Part shown: one piece after another, positions 23,871-34,218 of the stretch | Numbering within the stretch: position 1 is the stretch's first letter | Layout: every line of letters begins with the position of its first letter | The notes under the pieces: generated by a model | The model's database searches: none | What the model was told of the DNA's origin: nothing | The model's input: only the letters and a program-made list of their open reading frames with translations | NCBI GenBank assembly: GCA_019208055.1 | Contig: JAGXJF010002514.1 | Coordinates: forward strand, 124,001-188,000 | From: Stipa capillata | Taxonomy: Eukaryota > Streptophyta > Magnoliopsida > Poales > Poaceae | Direction: 5' to 3' | Length of the DNA stretch: 64,000 nt | Translations under genes and position numbers: made by a program

Positions 23871-24258
23871 GGACGGAGGAGTGGAGTGGTGGTGGGGAAC
23901 TGGGATTTTTTGGGGGACGAGAGCTGGGTGGTGGTAGCAGGAGTAGTGTGAATCCCAAATTTCCTCCGTTATTTTTGCACAGATCGCAACTGGAATGAAG
24001 GAACAATGGTCGGGATTACGGTTCTGGAACAGAAAATGTTACACACGCTTGTAGTAGTACAATCAACAGATAGGTGATGAACTTTTTTGTTTTATTTGAA
24101 AGAGATGAATGTCTTTCTCTGTTTGTTGAGGCCTATGGATGGTTAACTTTTGAGTCAGAGTAAATCCTTCGATTAAACTATATTTGGATAGTGTGAACTA
24201 AAACCTCGATCTTTCTTGAAAAGAGTAGCAATCCGAAACGTACGATGCATGTTTTATA
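23871..24258. other. Promoter-side region of the GAUT-like gene
   Basis: Short intergenic stretch between the GAUT start and the palindrome; no element assigned. Confidence 0.4.
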
Positions 24259-26731
24259 TCCTCGATTTTGAGGGCTTGATATTTTTATAAAAAAAGAAAA
24301 ATGATGTGCAACTGTATAATAAGCTTATATATATTTTTGTGGATTTTATTTCAAATTAATCTAGGCTCTAGAATTAATTTGAGAGCTATAAAGTGTTGTT
24401 TCAAATTTAATCCCAAATCCTTTTAGAATCTCTCTCTAAAAATATTTTATTTGGATTCCCCATGTCCAAATTGATTTACTGAAATTTTCTCATAATTTTT
24501 AGAACCCATTTAAATTAGTTTTGAATTACCTTGTTTTTCTCTATTGATTTAATCCGAAAATAAATAAAAAGGTGTGGGCCCTAGGTGCATGCATGCATGC
24601 AGCCAGGCAGCCGACGCGTCCGGGATTAGGCGCCGGTGCTTTTTTTTTCTTTTGTCTTTTAATCTTAGTTATTATCTTTTAATCTTTATACTTTTCTCTT
24701 TTTTTTAAATTGTAAATTCCTGCATTATCTCTTCTCCCTTCTCCTCTATATAAACCCCACTCCCCCTAGGGTTTCTCCTTTGCTTTTTCTCTCCAAAATC
24801 TCTTCTCCACCACTTCATCTTGTTCAACTCCGGCGGAACTCCGGCGAGCAATTCCGGCCACACCATCGCACCCCTACACCGGGGATTCGTGTTGGAGCTT
24901 CCCCACGCCGTGCGCATCTACTACCGCAAGAATTCGGGAGCTTCTTCCACTACACCGACCGTACCGCGAGCATCTTCCCCAACTCCGGCGATCTCTTTCT
25001 CTCCTCCGTTTCTTCACCCTCGGTACGCCCCTCTCCAATTCCTCTCCGAGGTAGACTCCCCACACCCGAGCAACACTTCCCCTCAGCCAATTTTACCCAT
25101 CTCCATGGATCCAACCCTACATTGAGTTGCCCTTCCCAAACCCAAATTTCTTGCCCTCTGTACTGTAGCATGAACAGTACGTGAAGTGAACAGTACCCAC
25201 TGCAGTAAATCCTAATCCCCTTCTCTGTCCAACTATTTTTACCCACATCCAATCTTGCTCCGATCTTAGATCTCAGTAGTAAAATGGAATCCTTAGAACC
25301 CCACGAATCCAATGGTGCAACCGGATTTTTAATCCGACCGCCGGATTTTGAATAATATTTAAATTTGGATGAAATTTGATCTATTTTCGTGATATCTTTG
25401 TACTGGATGCTTAGTTTGAAGTAAATCTTTTTCTGTAGAATACTAGTATGCTAGGGAGCATCTCTGTAAATTTTCATAAGCCGCCTGCTCAACAGTAAAA
25501 ATTATGAAAATTTACAGAGATGCTCCCTAGCATACTAGTATTCTACAGAAAAAGATTTACTTCAAAACTAAGCATCCAGTACAAAGATATCACGAAAATA
25601 GATCAAATTTCATCCAAATTTAAATATTATTCAAAATCCGGCGGTCGGATTAAAAATCCGGTTGCACCATTGGATTCGTGGGGTTCTAAGGATTCCATTT
25701 ACTACTGAGATCTAAGATCGGAGCAAGATTGGATGTGGGTAAAAATAGTTGGACAGAGAAGGGGATTAGGATTTACTGCAGTGGGTACTGTTCACTTCAC
25801 GTACTGTTCATGCTACAGTACAGAGGGCAAGAAATTTGGGTTTGGGAAGGGCAACTCAATGTAGGGTTGGATCCATGGAGATGGGTAAAATTGGCTGAGG
25901 GGAAGTGTTGCTCGGGTTGTGGGGAGTCTACCTCGGAGAGGAATTGGAGAGGAGCGTACCGAGGGTGAAGAAACGGAGGAGAGAAAGAGATCGCCGAAGT
26001 TGGGGAAGATGCTCGCGGTACGGTCGGTGTAGTGGAAGAAGTTCCCGAATTCTTGCGGTAGTAGATGCGCGACGGCGTGGGGAAGCTCCAACACGAATCC
26101 CCGGTGTAGGGGTGCGACGGTGTGGCCGGAATTGCTCGCCGGAGTTCCGCCGAAGTTGGACAAGATGAAGTGGTGGAGAAGAGATTTTGGAGAGGAAAAG
26201 CAAAGGGGAAACCCTAAGGGGAGTGGGGTTTATATAGGGGAGAAGGGAGAAGAGATAATGCAGGAATTTACAATTTAAGAAAAAGGCGATAAGTATAAAG
26301 ATTAAAAGATAATCACTAAGATTAAAAGAAAAAAGAAAAAAAGCACCGGCGCCTAATCCCGTACGCGTCATGGCTGCCTGGCTGCATGCATGCACGCACG
26401 CACCTAGGGCCCACACCTTTTTATTTATTTCGGATTAAATTAATAGAGAAAAACAAGGTAATTCAAAACTAATTTAAATGGGTTCCAAAAATTATGAGAA
26501 AATTCCAGTAAATCAATTTGGACATGGGAAATCCAATAAAATATTTTTAGAGAGAGATTCTAAAAGGATTTGGGATTAAAATTTGAAACAACACTTTATA
26601 GCTCTCAAATTAATTCTAGAGCCTAGATTAATTTGAAATAAAATCCACAAAAATACATATAGGCTTATTATACAGTTACACATCCTCTTTCTTTTTTTAA
26701 AAAAAAATTTCAAACCCTCAAAATCGAGGAT
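24259..26731. repeat. 2.5-kb near-perfect palindrome built from LTR-like arms
   Basis: Left arm 24259-25479 and right arm 25502-26731 are reverse complements with few differences, separated by 22 bases (GCCGCCTGCTCAACAGTAAA plus AA). Outer ends carry CCTCGATTTTGAGGG and its complement; on the right the minus strand begins TGTAACATCCTCG, like many gypsy-type LTRs. Each arm holds a TATA box (CTCTATATAAACCCC) and leader-like sequence ending near the centre. ORFs inside are repeat-derived. Read-through transcription would give a hairpin with stems of about 1.2 kb. Confidence 0.9.
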
Positions 26732-27394
26732 GTTACAAATATGTACAGTATAAAATATGTACTACCTAAATATTCACTAAAACACACAGTCTATACTGGT
26801 CATTTGGAGGTGGCCACAAGAGTTGGGCGTGGAAAGAGAAAAATAGAACACGTGATTAACCCTTCTTAAATAAGAATTAACTTTTCCATAACTCTCTCTT
26901 AAATATACAGTTATGACATAATTTGTAAGGGTCCAACTTAATTCTGAGTTGTTAGATTTAATTAAATTAATGGTTAAAAATATTTGAATTCTATCAAACT
27001 CGTATTTTTTATAGTAGTATAGATGAGACAAAGCCAAGCCAAACCAGTGAGCAGATCATACGAGTCCTACATGTGAACTCCAACTTTCCAATGAATACCG
27101 TAGCTAACTCCAACTTTCCAATTAATACCATGGCTACATGGTAAGAGTAGGCTTACAGTAAATATCCTGTAACTCTCTTCCCACATTCTTGATTGAGTGA
27201 ATTTTATCGTTTGAGAAAAATCTGTATATTTTATGTGAAAACAAAGCGGGATGCTCTTTTGTTTTCGAGAAGTCTACAAATATTGAATTTAACAAGTAAT
27301 ACTTGTTTTCGTTAACAGATAGAAAATCCACTTGAAAAATACTAAACCTCCTTTGCCGTGCTGACATACACAGGTAAGCTTAGAGCATTTCTAA
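26732..27394. other. Intergenic, AT-rich
   Basis: Holds a two-copy 30-base tandem repeat (AACTCCAACTTTCCAAT... at about 27077-27136). No gene seen. Confidence 0.5.
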
Positions 27395-28030
27395 GAGGGT
27401 CCCCGTCCCCGTTTCTTATGAGTTTTTCTTTTAAATATTATTTTTTATTTAGAAATTTTAGAAATAATATTATATTCAAAAAAATTGTAAAACTGGCATT
27501 AATCGCCACCAGCCATGGCGATTAGAGCGCAATCACCACGCTTCGTGGCGATAGGAGCCAATCGCCAGCCGCACTGACGATTCAGTATGGAATCGCCAAG
27601 CCGCATGGTGATTGACTGTAATCGCCACGAGGATGGCGATTAGGCCTAAATCGCCAGAGGACGTGGCGATTGCCCCCTCTGGTTATATAGCCAGGGCATT
27701 TTTTTAGGGATGGCGATAACACTCTGTGTCCTGACGGTTACGGAGTTGCCGGAGGAGGGGGCTGCAGTAACTGCCTATCATCATCAGGGATGGCGATTAC
27801 GCCCTATCACCACCCCGCGTATTGATATCACTTAATATCGTCAGTGCGGGTGGCGATTGGCCCTTATCGCCACAAAACGTGGCGGTTGCGTCCTAATCGC
27901 CACGACTGGTAGCGATTAAGGCCAGTTTTGCAATTTTTTTGAATGTTGTATTATCTCTGAAATTTCTGAATAAAATAATAATATTTAAAGAAAAAACTCC
28001 GTTTCTTATATCTCTATACAGAGAGTTTTT
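27395..28030. mobile_element. Non-autonomous element with TGGCGAT/ATCGCCA heptamer array
   Basis: Terminal AT-rich arms are inverted repeats: CCGTTTCTTATGAGTTTTTC at about 27408 and GAAAAAACTCCGTTTCTTAT at about 27990, with matching CAAAAAAATTGTAAAACTGGC / GCCAGTTTTGCAATTTTTTTG further in. Between them (27497-27925) lie more than a dozen copies of TGGCGAT or ATCGCCA in both orientations, at irregular spacing of 10-30 bases. Arrays of one short motif at element ends often bind transposase. No transposase ORF is present and the superfamily is unassigned. Confidence 0.65.
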
Positions 28031-29169
28031 CTAAAAGATTCCCTCTCCATATTTCCTCCCCTTCTAACCGGTTCTCTATTTTTCACTGCCCATATTCTAC
28101 TCTTCTATATTTTATTTATATCCTATAACTAACAATATAATTTATAACGGCTATATTTTTAACATATAAATTTGAGCAGCTATACTATGTAATGGCTATA
28201 TTTCTAGCAAAGCTGCTAACACTGAAGCTTGAAGCAATTGGAAGCAAATTGGAATTTCATTCCGCCAGGTTTTAATTACTGGGCAAATCCTAGGACGAAC
28301 AGCCAGTAATTCTAGGCACGAGCGAGCAAGCACAAAAACTACCATCCAGCAAGCAACCACAAGACCTACCATCGATTCAAAGGCACAAAGACCGCACCTT
28401 GTCTCGGAGGAGCTCGCTGGATCCGGGGAGGCGACGCGGCTGGGGCAGACGGCGCGGCTGCGGGAGTTGGCGGGGCTGGCAGAGGCGGCCCGGATGGGGG
28501 AAGCGGCGCTGCTTGGGGAGGCGGTGTGGCTGGAGGACGGACGACGACGGCCGGCGGGATCTGGACCACGACCGGCACCGAGCGCCACCTCCTCTTCGTC
28601 CCTCTCCTTCTCCGCTCTCCACGGACGCCGCCCTCCCTTCTTCGGCCTGGAGCTGAGAGGTGTGAAAGGGGAATCGGGAAGGAAGGGAGAGGAGGAGCGC
28701 ACCGATGATGGTGATGGGCGCCGGATCGACGAAGACCTCCGGCCGGCTGCTGCTCCTGGGGTCGGAGCGGCGACGGGCGACGGTCGCTCCAGCAGGGATC
28801 CGGCCTTCTCCGCGGAAAACTGAGCGGCAGCGGGTGAACTCCCCCGAGCGCCTGCGCGTGGTGGGAGGGAGTCCTCCGAGCTCCGAGGGCGGCGGTGGGG
28901 CGATGGGGAGCGAGGTCGGGGGAATCGCGATGGGGACTCGGTTAGAGCGGGGTTTTCGTTCCTGTTGCCCAAATTTGCAACTTTTTTGACCACCCTTGAA
29001 TCGGGTGCCTAAACCCTACGGCATTCCATCCTTTAAGTGCCTTGAAATCATTTCTAAATCCCCCCATTCTAGATTGATCATGTAAAGCATTCTAGATTGG
29101 CTTTGTTCTTGTTAGTGGTAGGACCAAAAAAGAAAAGGAAAAAAGAGCCCAAAGGAAAAAGAACCCTGT
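28031..29169 (-). other. GC-rich region with an unsupported 265-codon ORF
   Basis: A minus-strand ORF (28993-28196) is rich in Ser, Pro, Arg and Ala with no recognisable domain; its last 60 codons are hydrophobic. GC-rich sequence gives long ORFs by chance, and the plus strand is also open in places. It may be the 5' part of a retroelement or a lineage-specific gene, but nothing here supports either. Confidence 0.2.
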
Positions 29170-29395
29170 TAGTTGCAGGGTTTTGGTGCAAGGAATAGTT
29201 CCCTTGATGGCTTCGGCCGGGGTTCCTCGATCCTAGCATTAGACCTAGTTCAGCTAGGTAGCTTCTTGAGGGCTACGACCGGTGTTTCCTTTTGTATGGT
29301 TTTTGGCCCGGTTTCCCTCATAAACGGGGCCAATTCTCTTCTTCTTAATAGAATCGCAGGAGCTCCCTGCCCCTTTCAAGGTGTTACTTCGAAAA
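29170..29395 (+). mobile_element. 3' end of a LINE (non-LTR) remnant
   Basis: The sequence TTTTTGGCCCGGTTTCCCTC, then CTTCTTCTTAATAGAATCGC and AGGAGCTCCCTGCCCCTTTC, resembles the 3' untranslated ends of rice LINEs. No coding part is attached. Confidence 0.45.
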
Positions 29396-29878
29396 ACTAT
29401 TGGTTACTCTAGCTTCATCCAGGAGTAATCTGTATCGGCAAGCAAGTAAAAATGAACCATCAACTTTTTGTCTCGTGATTTCAACAACTAAATCTTGACC
29501 ACAACAAGAATATCCAGCTAGAAATATTTTATGGAGGAAAGATTGGTAAGTCTTTCTCGTAATGATTGAAATGTTTGCTCTCTTCAGAGCAGAACAAGCG
29601 TAGAACTTCAGAACAACGGCTAATCTAAAAATGGGGCATAACTGACAATCAGTGGATACTGTTCTTAGTGCAATCTGATGCAATTCAGCCCACGGAGCTT
29701 CAGTGGAAAAAACATTGAATTTATGCATACGAGTACGACAACTAGTTAAATCTCCGTATATCGCTACACTGCTACATTGATCATCATGATCGGTGCAAAT
29801 TTCGCGATGATAACAAAAACTGTGGTCGAATTTTACATCATCCACATCGATATCAGTTCATCCTATATGTTCTCATGA
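29396..29878. other. 3' flank of the kinase pseudogene
   Basis: An ORF here on the minus strand has no recognisable relatives and is likely chance. Confidence 0.4.
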
Positions 29879-32189
29879 TCATCTGCCCCTAGAGCTCGTC
29901 CTAGAACTGTCGCTCCTTGGTGAATTTCCCTGGCCACGCGGCAGCGACGAGCTGTCTCGTCTAGGCTCCCTCGACATCATCGACTCGATCTGCTCAAGCG
30001 CCTCGACGACTTCGTTCATGGGGTCACTGGACAGGCACTTGAGAGTGAGCTGAGCAGCGTGGAAAGCTCCTCTGGAATGGTACTGCCCCTCAAGCCGGCT
30101 ATCCATCAGCTGGTTCAGCCTCCTCCGGTCAGACAGGTACGGTTTAGCCCAGTTCTCGCAGGGGCGGCTCGGGTCCAGTGCCCTCAGGCCGGAGAGCATC
30201 TCGTGCAGCACGACGCCGAAGCCACACACATCACTCTTCACATACAGGTGCCCTAGCATGACATGAAAGATGATCACTATATATTATTCAGTGCTATGAA
30301 CAGATGCTGTACATTGTTATGTGCTTGCTAGCATGCATAAGGGATTAACTGATGAACATACCGGTAGAAACATACTCTGGAGCTGCATAGCCATACGTGC
30401 CCATGACTCGCCTTGTCACATGAGACTCTCCATCATCTGGGCCATGCTTGGCCAGTCCAAAATCTGAGAGCTTCGCATTGAAGTTCTCAATCAACATGAC
30501 ATGGCTGCAGGCTGGTTAGAGTGTTATTCAGACAAGAGAATTTCTTATTAATACTTCTTATTACATACCGAATCTAATAGGATGTTGGAGGCCTTGAAGT
30601 CCCGGTAGATGACCTGCCTTTCGGATGAACGAAGGCGAGGCCACGAGCTGCACCGATGAGAATCTTTAGCCTGAGGCTCCAAGGTAGTGGCTCGTAAACG
30701 GACTCTCCTGATGATGTTGACGAATTAGTACTGACGTAAATGGGAAATTTGATCACAACTCCCCATTGATAGCCAAACAAAAAGTAAAAATAAAATGAGA
30801 TAAAATTGAATATGTTTAGATTTGTAGCAACAAGAATTTGTCTAGGTTCAGATAATTTAGTCGGTGCTCATGCCCTCAAAAAGTGCTAGTGTCGTTAGTT
30901 CTATAGCACATGGACTATGGTGCTTGATATGTAATATTTGATGAAAATGACGTTGCAGTTGCGCCAACATCTGCGAAGTGTGCTGCTGCAGACCAAGTCG
31001 ACATAAAGAGAAAAACAGATTGACAAAAGAAGAACTGCTTCAGATATCTCTATCTCTACTACTTAAAAAAAGAGTAGCGTTCTCTTTCCTGCCGGCAGAG
31101 TGCGTTTTGCCCACTCTTCGTCCAATTTTCCTGTTTTGCAACCGTCCTGCCAATAAATACTTACCAATATGTGTTTACCAAATAAAATCCTACTATTTTT
31201 ACACAATCACATTAATATGGACAGGTAAATTACGAGCTAACGTACTAGAATATTTATACCCCGTTGCAACGCACGGGCAATTATCTAGTTATGACTAGAA
31301 AGACTCACTTCGGAAGAGGTGGTTCTCCAAGCTCCCCTTCGCCATGAACTCGTACACGAGCAGTAGCTCATTGTCATCCATGCTGCAGCCCAAGAGTTTG
31401 ACAAGGTTGGGGTGTGAAATCCTCCCAAGGAAATTCACTTCAGACTGCACCGAAAAGACGTAATTTCCTTTTGAGAGAAACGCATAATAGAAAATCTTAG
31501 AAAATGGCACTACTTCCGACATTAGCAAAAATAAAAATAAATAGGAAACAACAGCCTAGATACAAAATCTTATCTGCAGATAACTAGTACTTGTCAAGTA
31601 CACCATAAATATAAAGTGCACAATGACTAGTGAGATTCCTGCTACCAAACAGGGGATATTTGGTTTGCACAGTGTCGCATTCCACTGTCATCTTATATTT
31701 CTCTCGATCTGGTCGATCTGATTCCTGAGAAATGCAGTGCCGGGAATCTAGGATGGAAACATTTGATTTACTTTTATAGCGGAAACTACAAGTAGCTTAA
31801 GTGCAAGATAGAACAAAGAAGGATTGTTATAACTAGATATAGAGCAGAAGAATTTTATAAGTGTCCCCACAGCTCAACCGTGTTATAGCGGGCATGTACC
31901 ACGAGAAGCCAGAGTGCTGATAGTAGACACAACATTTCTTCTTTTTTTCATTACTTGAACAGAAACGAAGTCATGAACACAGTATTATAGCAGCATTAAT
32001 AATAAATATACTTCCAAGGGCATTTGCAGTCTTGCAGATCAAATGCTGTTCATGTCTACACACACCTGTCCAAGATGATGCACCAGCTGCTTCCATTTTC
32101 ATAATGCCTAGCTTGTTTCTGGAACAAACATCTAAAGATGCCTCGCAAGACGCCCCAAGATCGGACCATAAAGTAGAGCAATGCCCCAT
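29879..32189 (-). pseudogene. Receptor-like cytoplasmic kinase (RLCK VII/PBL type), N-lobe deleted
   Basis: A possible first exon at 32189-32030 starts MGHCSTLWSD, an N-myristoylation-like start. Kinase exons follow: 31444-31309 (SEVNFLGRISHPNLVKLLG, LLLVYEFMAKGSLENHLF), 30707-30569 (PLPWSLRLKILIGAARGLAF), 30485-30362 (NFNAKLSDFGLAKHGPDD, GTYGYAAPEYVSTG) and 30252-29879 (YVKSDVCGFGVVLHEMLSG, MNEVVEALEQIE). No exon encodes the Gly-rich loop or the ATP-binding Lys. In the second kinase exon a few bases are lost just before the catalytic loop, so RQVIYRDFKASNILLDS appears only in another frame. The last exon lacks two short conserved blocks. A Helitron sits in one intron. Intact relatives act in immune and growth signalling at the plasma membrane. 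Confidence 0.87.
31047..31288 (+). mobile_element. Short non-autonomous Helitron
   Basis: Begins TCTCTATCTCTACTACTTAA after an A and ends TTATCTAG before a T, the TC...CTRR structure with insertion between A and T. A hairpin CCCGT-TGCAACGC-ACGGG lies 8 bases before the end. It is 242 bases, without coding capacity, and sits inside an intron of the kinase pseudogene. Confidence 0.85.
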
Positions 32190-32246
32190 GCATGATCTTT
32201 GTGCTAATCTCTTATAAATTACATATGATAATCACTGAGCTGGAGC

Positions 32247-32254
32247 TATAAAAT
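32247..32254 (+). promoter_or_regulatory. TATA box of the lipid-transfer-like gene
   Basis: TATAAAAT is about 110 bases upstream of the start codon at 32363, an expected distance for a short 5' UTR. Confidence 0.6.
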
Positions 32255-32362
32255 GAGACGCCGGATTACTCTACTTGTGACACACACAGTGGGAGCTGAG
32301 TGTTACTCAATCGATCTTGTGCTAGCTCTGCGATACTTCGCAAGAAGACGCGCGATCGATCG

Positions 32363-33297
32363 ATGGCGTCGTCGTCGTCCATGTCGTCGAAGCACGCCGC
32401 CGTGTTGCTCGTGACGGTGGTGGCAGTGATGGTGGTGACGGTGCGGTCATCGGAGGCGGCGAGGAGCGGCGGGGCCGACGCCGACGAGCTACGGTTCCCG
32501 GGCTTCCCGGGCGGCAGGCAGCGCAGTCCCGGGTTCATCCCCGGAGCCAGGCCGTCGCCGGCAGCGCCCCGCGCGAAGCCGTCGCCGCCGGCGCCGGCGA
32601 CGCCGGCGTCGCCCGTGGCGCCCGCGAGCCCGGCCGCGTGCAGTACCGGGATGCCGCAGCAGCCGCTGCCGGGGTTCCCAGGCCTGCAGCAGCCAGGTAA
32701 CGGCGGCGGCTCGTCGTCGCCGACGGACTGCGTGACGCCGCTGGCGGGGCTGATGACGTGCGCGTCGTTCCTGACGGGGAGCGAGGCAGAGACGCCGGCG
32801 CCGCAGAGCGAGTGCTGCAACGGGCTGGGCATGTTCCTCAACAGCACGGCGGCGGTGGACGACCGGTCGCTCCGGTGCCTGTGCCCGGTGATCCTCGGCG
32901 ACGTCAACCGCATGCTCCCAAAGCCCATCGACCCCGTCCGCATGATGTACCTCCCCATCTCCTGCGGCGTCGTCCTCCCGCCGCAAGTCCTCTTCATCTG
33001 CTTCAGTACGTCCTCTTCTTCTTCTTCCTCTCCGCTCTCCCAAGCATCCCATGCATGACACAATTTTATTTTAAGTTTTAAACTTTTAATTTGATTTGAT
33101 TTTTTTCGAAGTGCAGCCGGGCAGCCAACCCCGCCGGTGGTCTCGCGCATCCCTGACTCCTGGATGACACCAGCTTCATCAGGCAATAATTATTTATTTT
33201 CTTAATAACCATATTTTTCCCTGTTAATTCACACTGCTTGTGATTAACTTGCCCTCTGATGTTTCATTTTGTGTTTCATGCAGCGTTGACACCTTGA
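32363..33297 (+). CDS. Proline-rich lipid-transfer-like protein (8-cysteine motif)
   Basis: Exon 1 is 32363-33005. The second exon starts at 33117 and continues TGQPTPPVVSRIPDSW. Residues 1-31 are a signal peptide. A Pro/Ala-rich segment follows, then an eight-cysteine domain in the plant LTP order C, C, CC, CXC, C, C (DCVTPLAG, LMTC, ECCNGLGMFL, RCLCPVIL, PISCG, LFICF). Such domains bind lipids in a hydrophobic tunnel and act in the apoplast or at the plasma membrane. The 3' end is ambiguous. Reading on gives a stop at 33203-33205; a GC-AG intron (33183-33283) gives a third exon 33284-33297 ending ALTP. A start 63 bases upstream is in frame but would bury the signal peptide. Confidence 0.87.
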
Positions 33298-34218
33298 TTG
33301 ACGCCAACCGGATTAGAGATTCAGATATATTATATCAAGTTTATGCTTATTAGCAGCTGATGCTCTAGAGTCTTGAATTCAGATGCAGTTATCAGAAAAT
33401 AGGCTGTGTCTGTACTTCAGAAACTGGTTACCAAACTTACTATACAGCTGACCAACCTTGGTCAGCGCATCATATTTGATGTAATAGCATGTTCTTTTTC
33501 ATTGAAAAATAATAATATAAGAGCAGATTGTATACAAGAAGTCTTCATTTCAACCAAAGAGTGTGATCAAGTTCAGTAGAGAGAAAGAGAACAGAAGGGT
33601 GCAAAATACAGGTTAACTGCAGCAAAGGAAACTATCGACGTAATTTAACAGTAAACTTTCATGCAAATACAGGCGAAACTTTATTATCTCTGTTTTTTAA
33701 CAGAAGAAACTTTGCCACATGAGCATACACATCGATATATACTGGAACTTTGCGTAATAGCTTGAATGTCTTGCTAGCAATTGCTGTATACATGAACGGA
33801 TCGATATTTATTCCCATAACCGCAATGTTATAGTGTTAGATACATCACATCTTTATTGATACATGGATCTACGATGCCCTTACATGATCTCTCACCAAAA
33901 GAGGCCTGCAATCAAGCTCATGCAAAGTACCTAGCATCTTTTGGCACCTCCTTATTTTCTTCCTTCTTATTATCATATACCAACCAACAATGACGATCGC
34001 ACATAGGTTTTATTCTGAGAATAGTTTGGCTCAACGCTCTTCCTTTCCAGCATGTAGTAGTAATCCGGCAATCAAATCTAGCATCTGACAAAAGTTTAGC
34101 TCATCTCCTGTTCGGCTGTACCATAAAAAGAACATCAGAGTAGGAATGGCACATTGGCTTGTAATATAATGGACAATCAAGAACACGTCACCTATGATGA
34201 TGTTTTTCTTTTTCCTTC
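33298..34218. other. Convergent 3' regions of the LTP-like and LSF2 genes
   Basis: AT-rich, containing the probable 3' UTRs of both neighbours; nothing else recognised. Confidence 0.5.

Noticed and set aside
24780..26416. Several 60-160-codon ORFs in the palindrome arms
   Set aside because: They appear in mirrored pairs because the arms are the same LTR-like sequence; not separate genes.
27480..27940. CRISPR-like array of repeats
   Set aside because: Motifs are 7 bases, irregularly spaced, in both orientations and in a plant genome; fits a transposon array, not CRISPR.
28196..28993. 265-codon Ser/Pro/Arg-rich ORF as a gene
   Set aside because: No recognisable domain, biased composition, and competing open frames on the other strand; described as region only.
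32266..33186. 306-codon ORF antisense to the LTP-like gene
   Set aside because: It is the GC-rich shadow of a well-supported coding exon; no domain and no splice logic.
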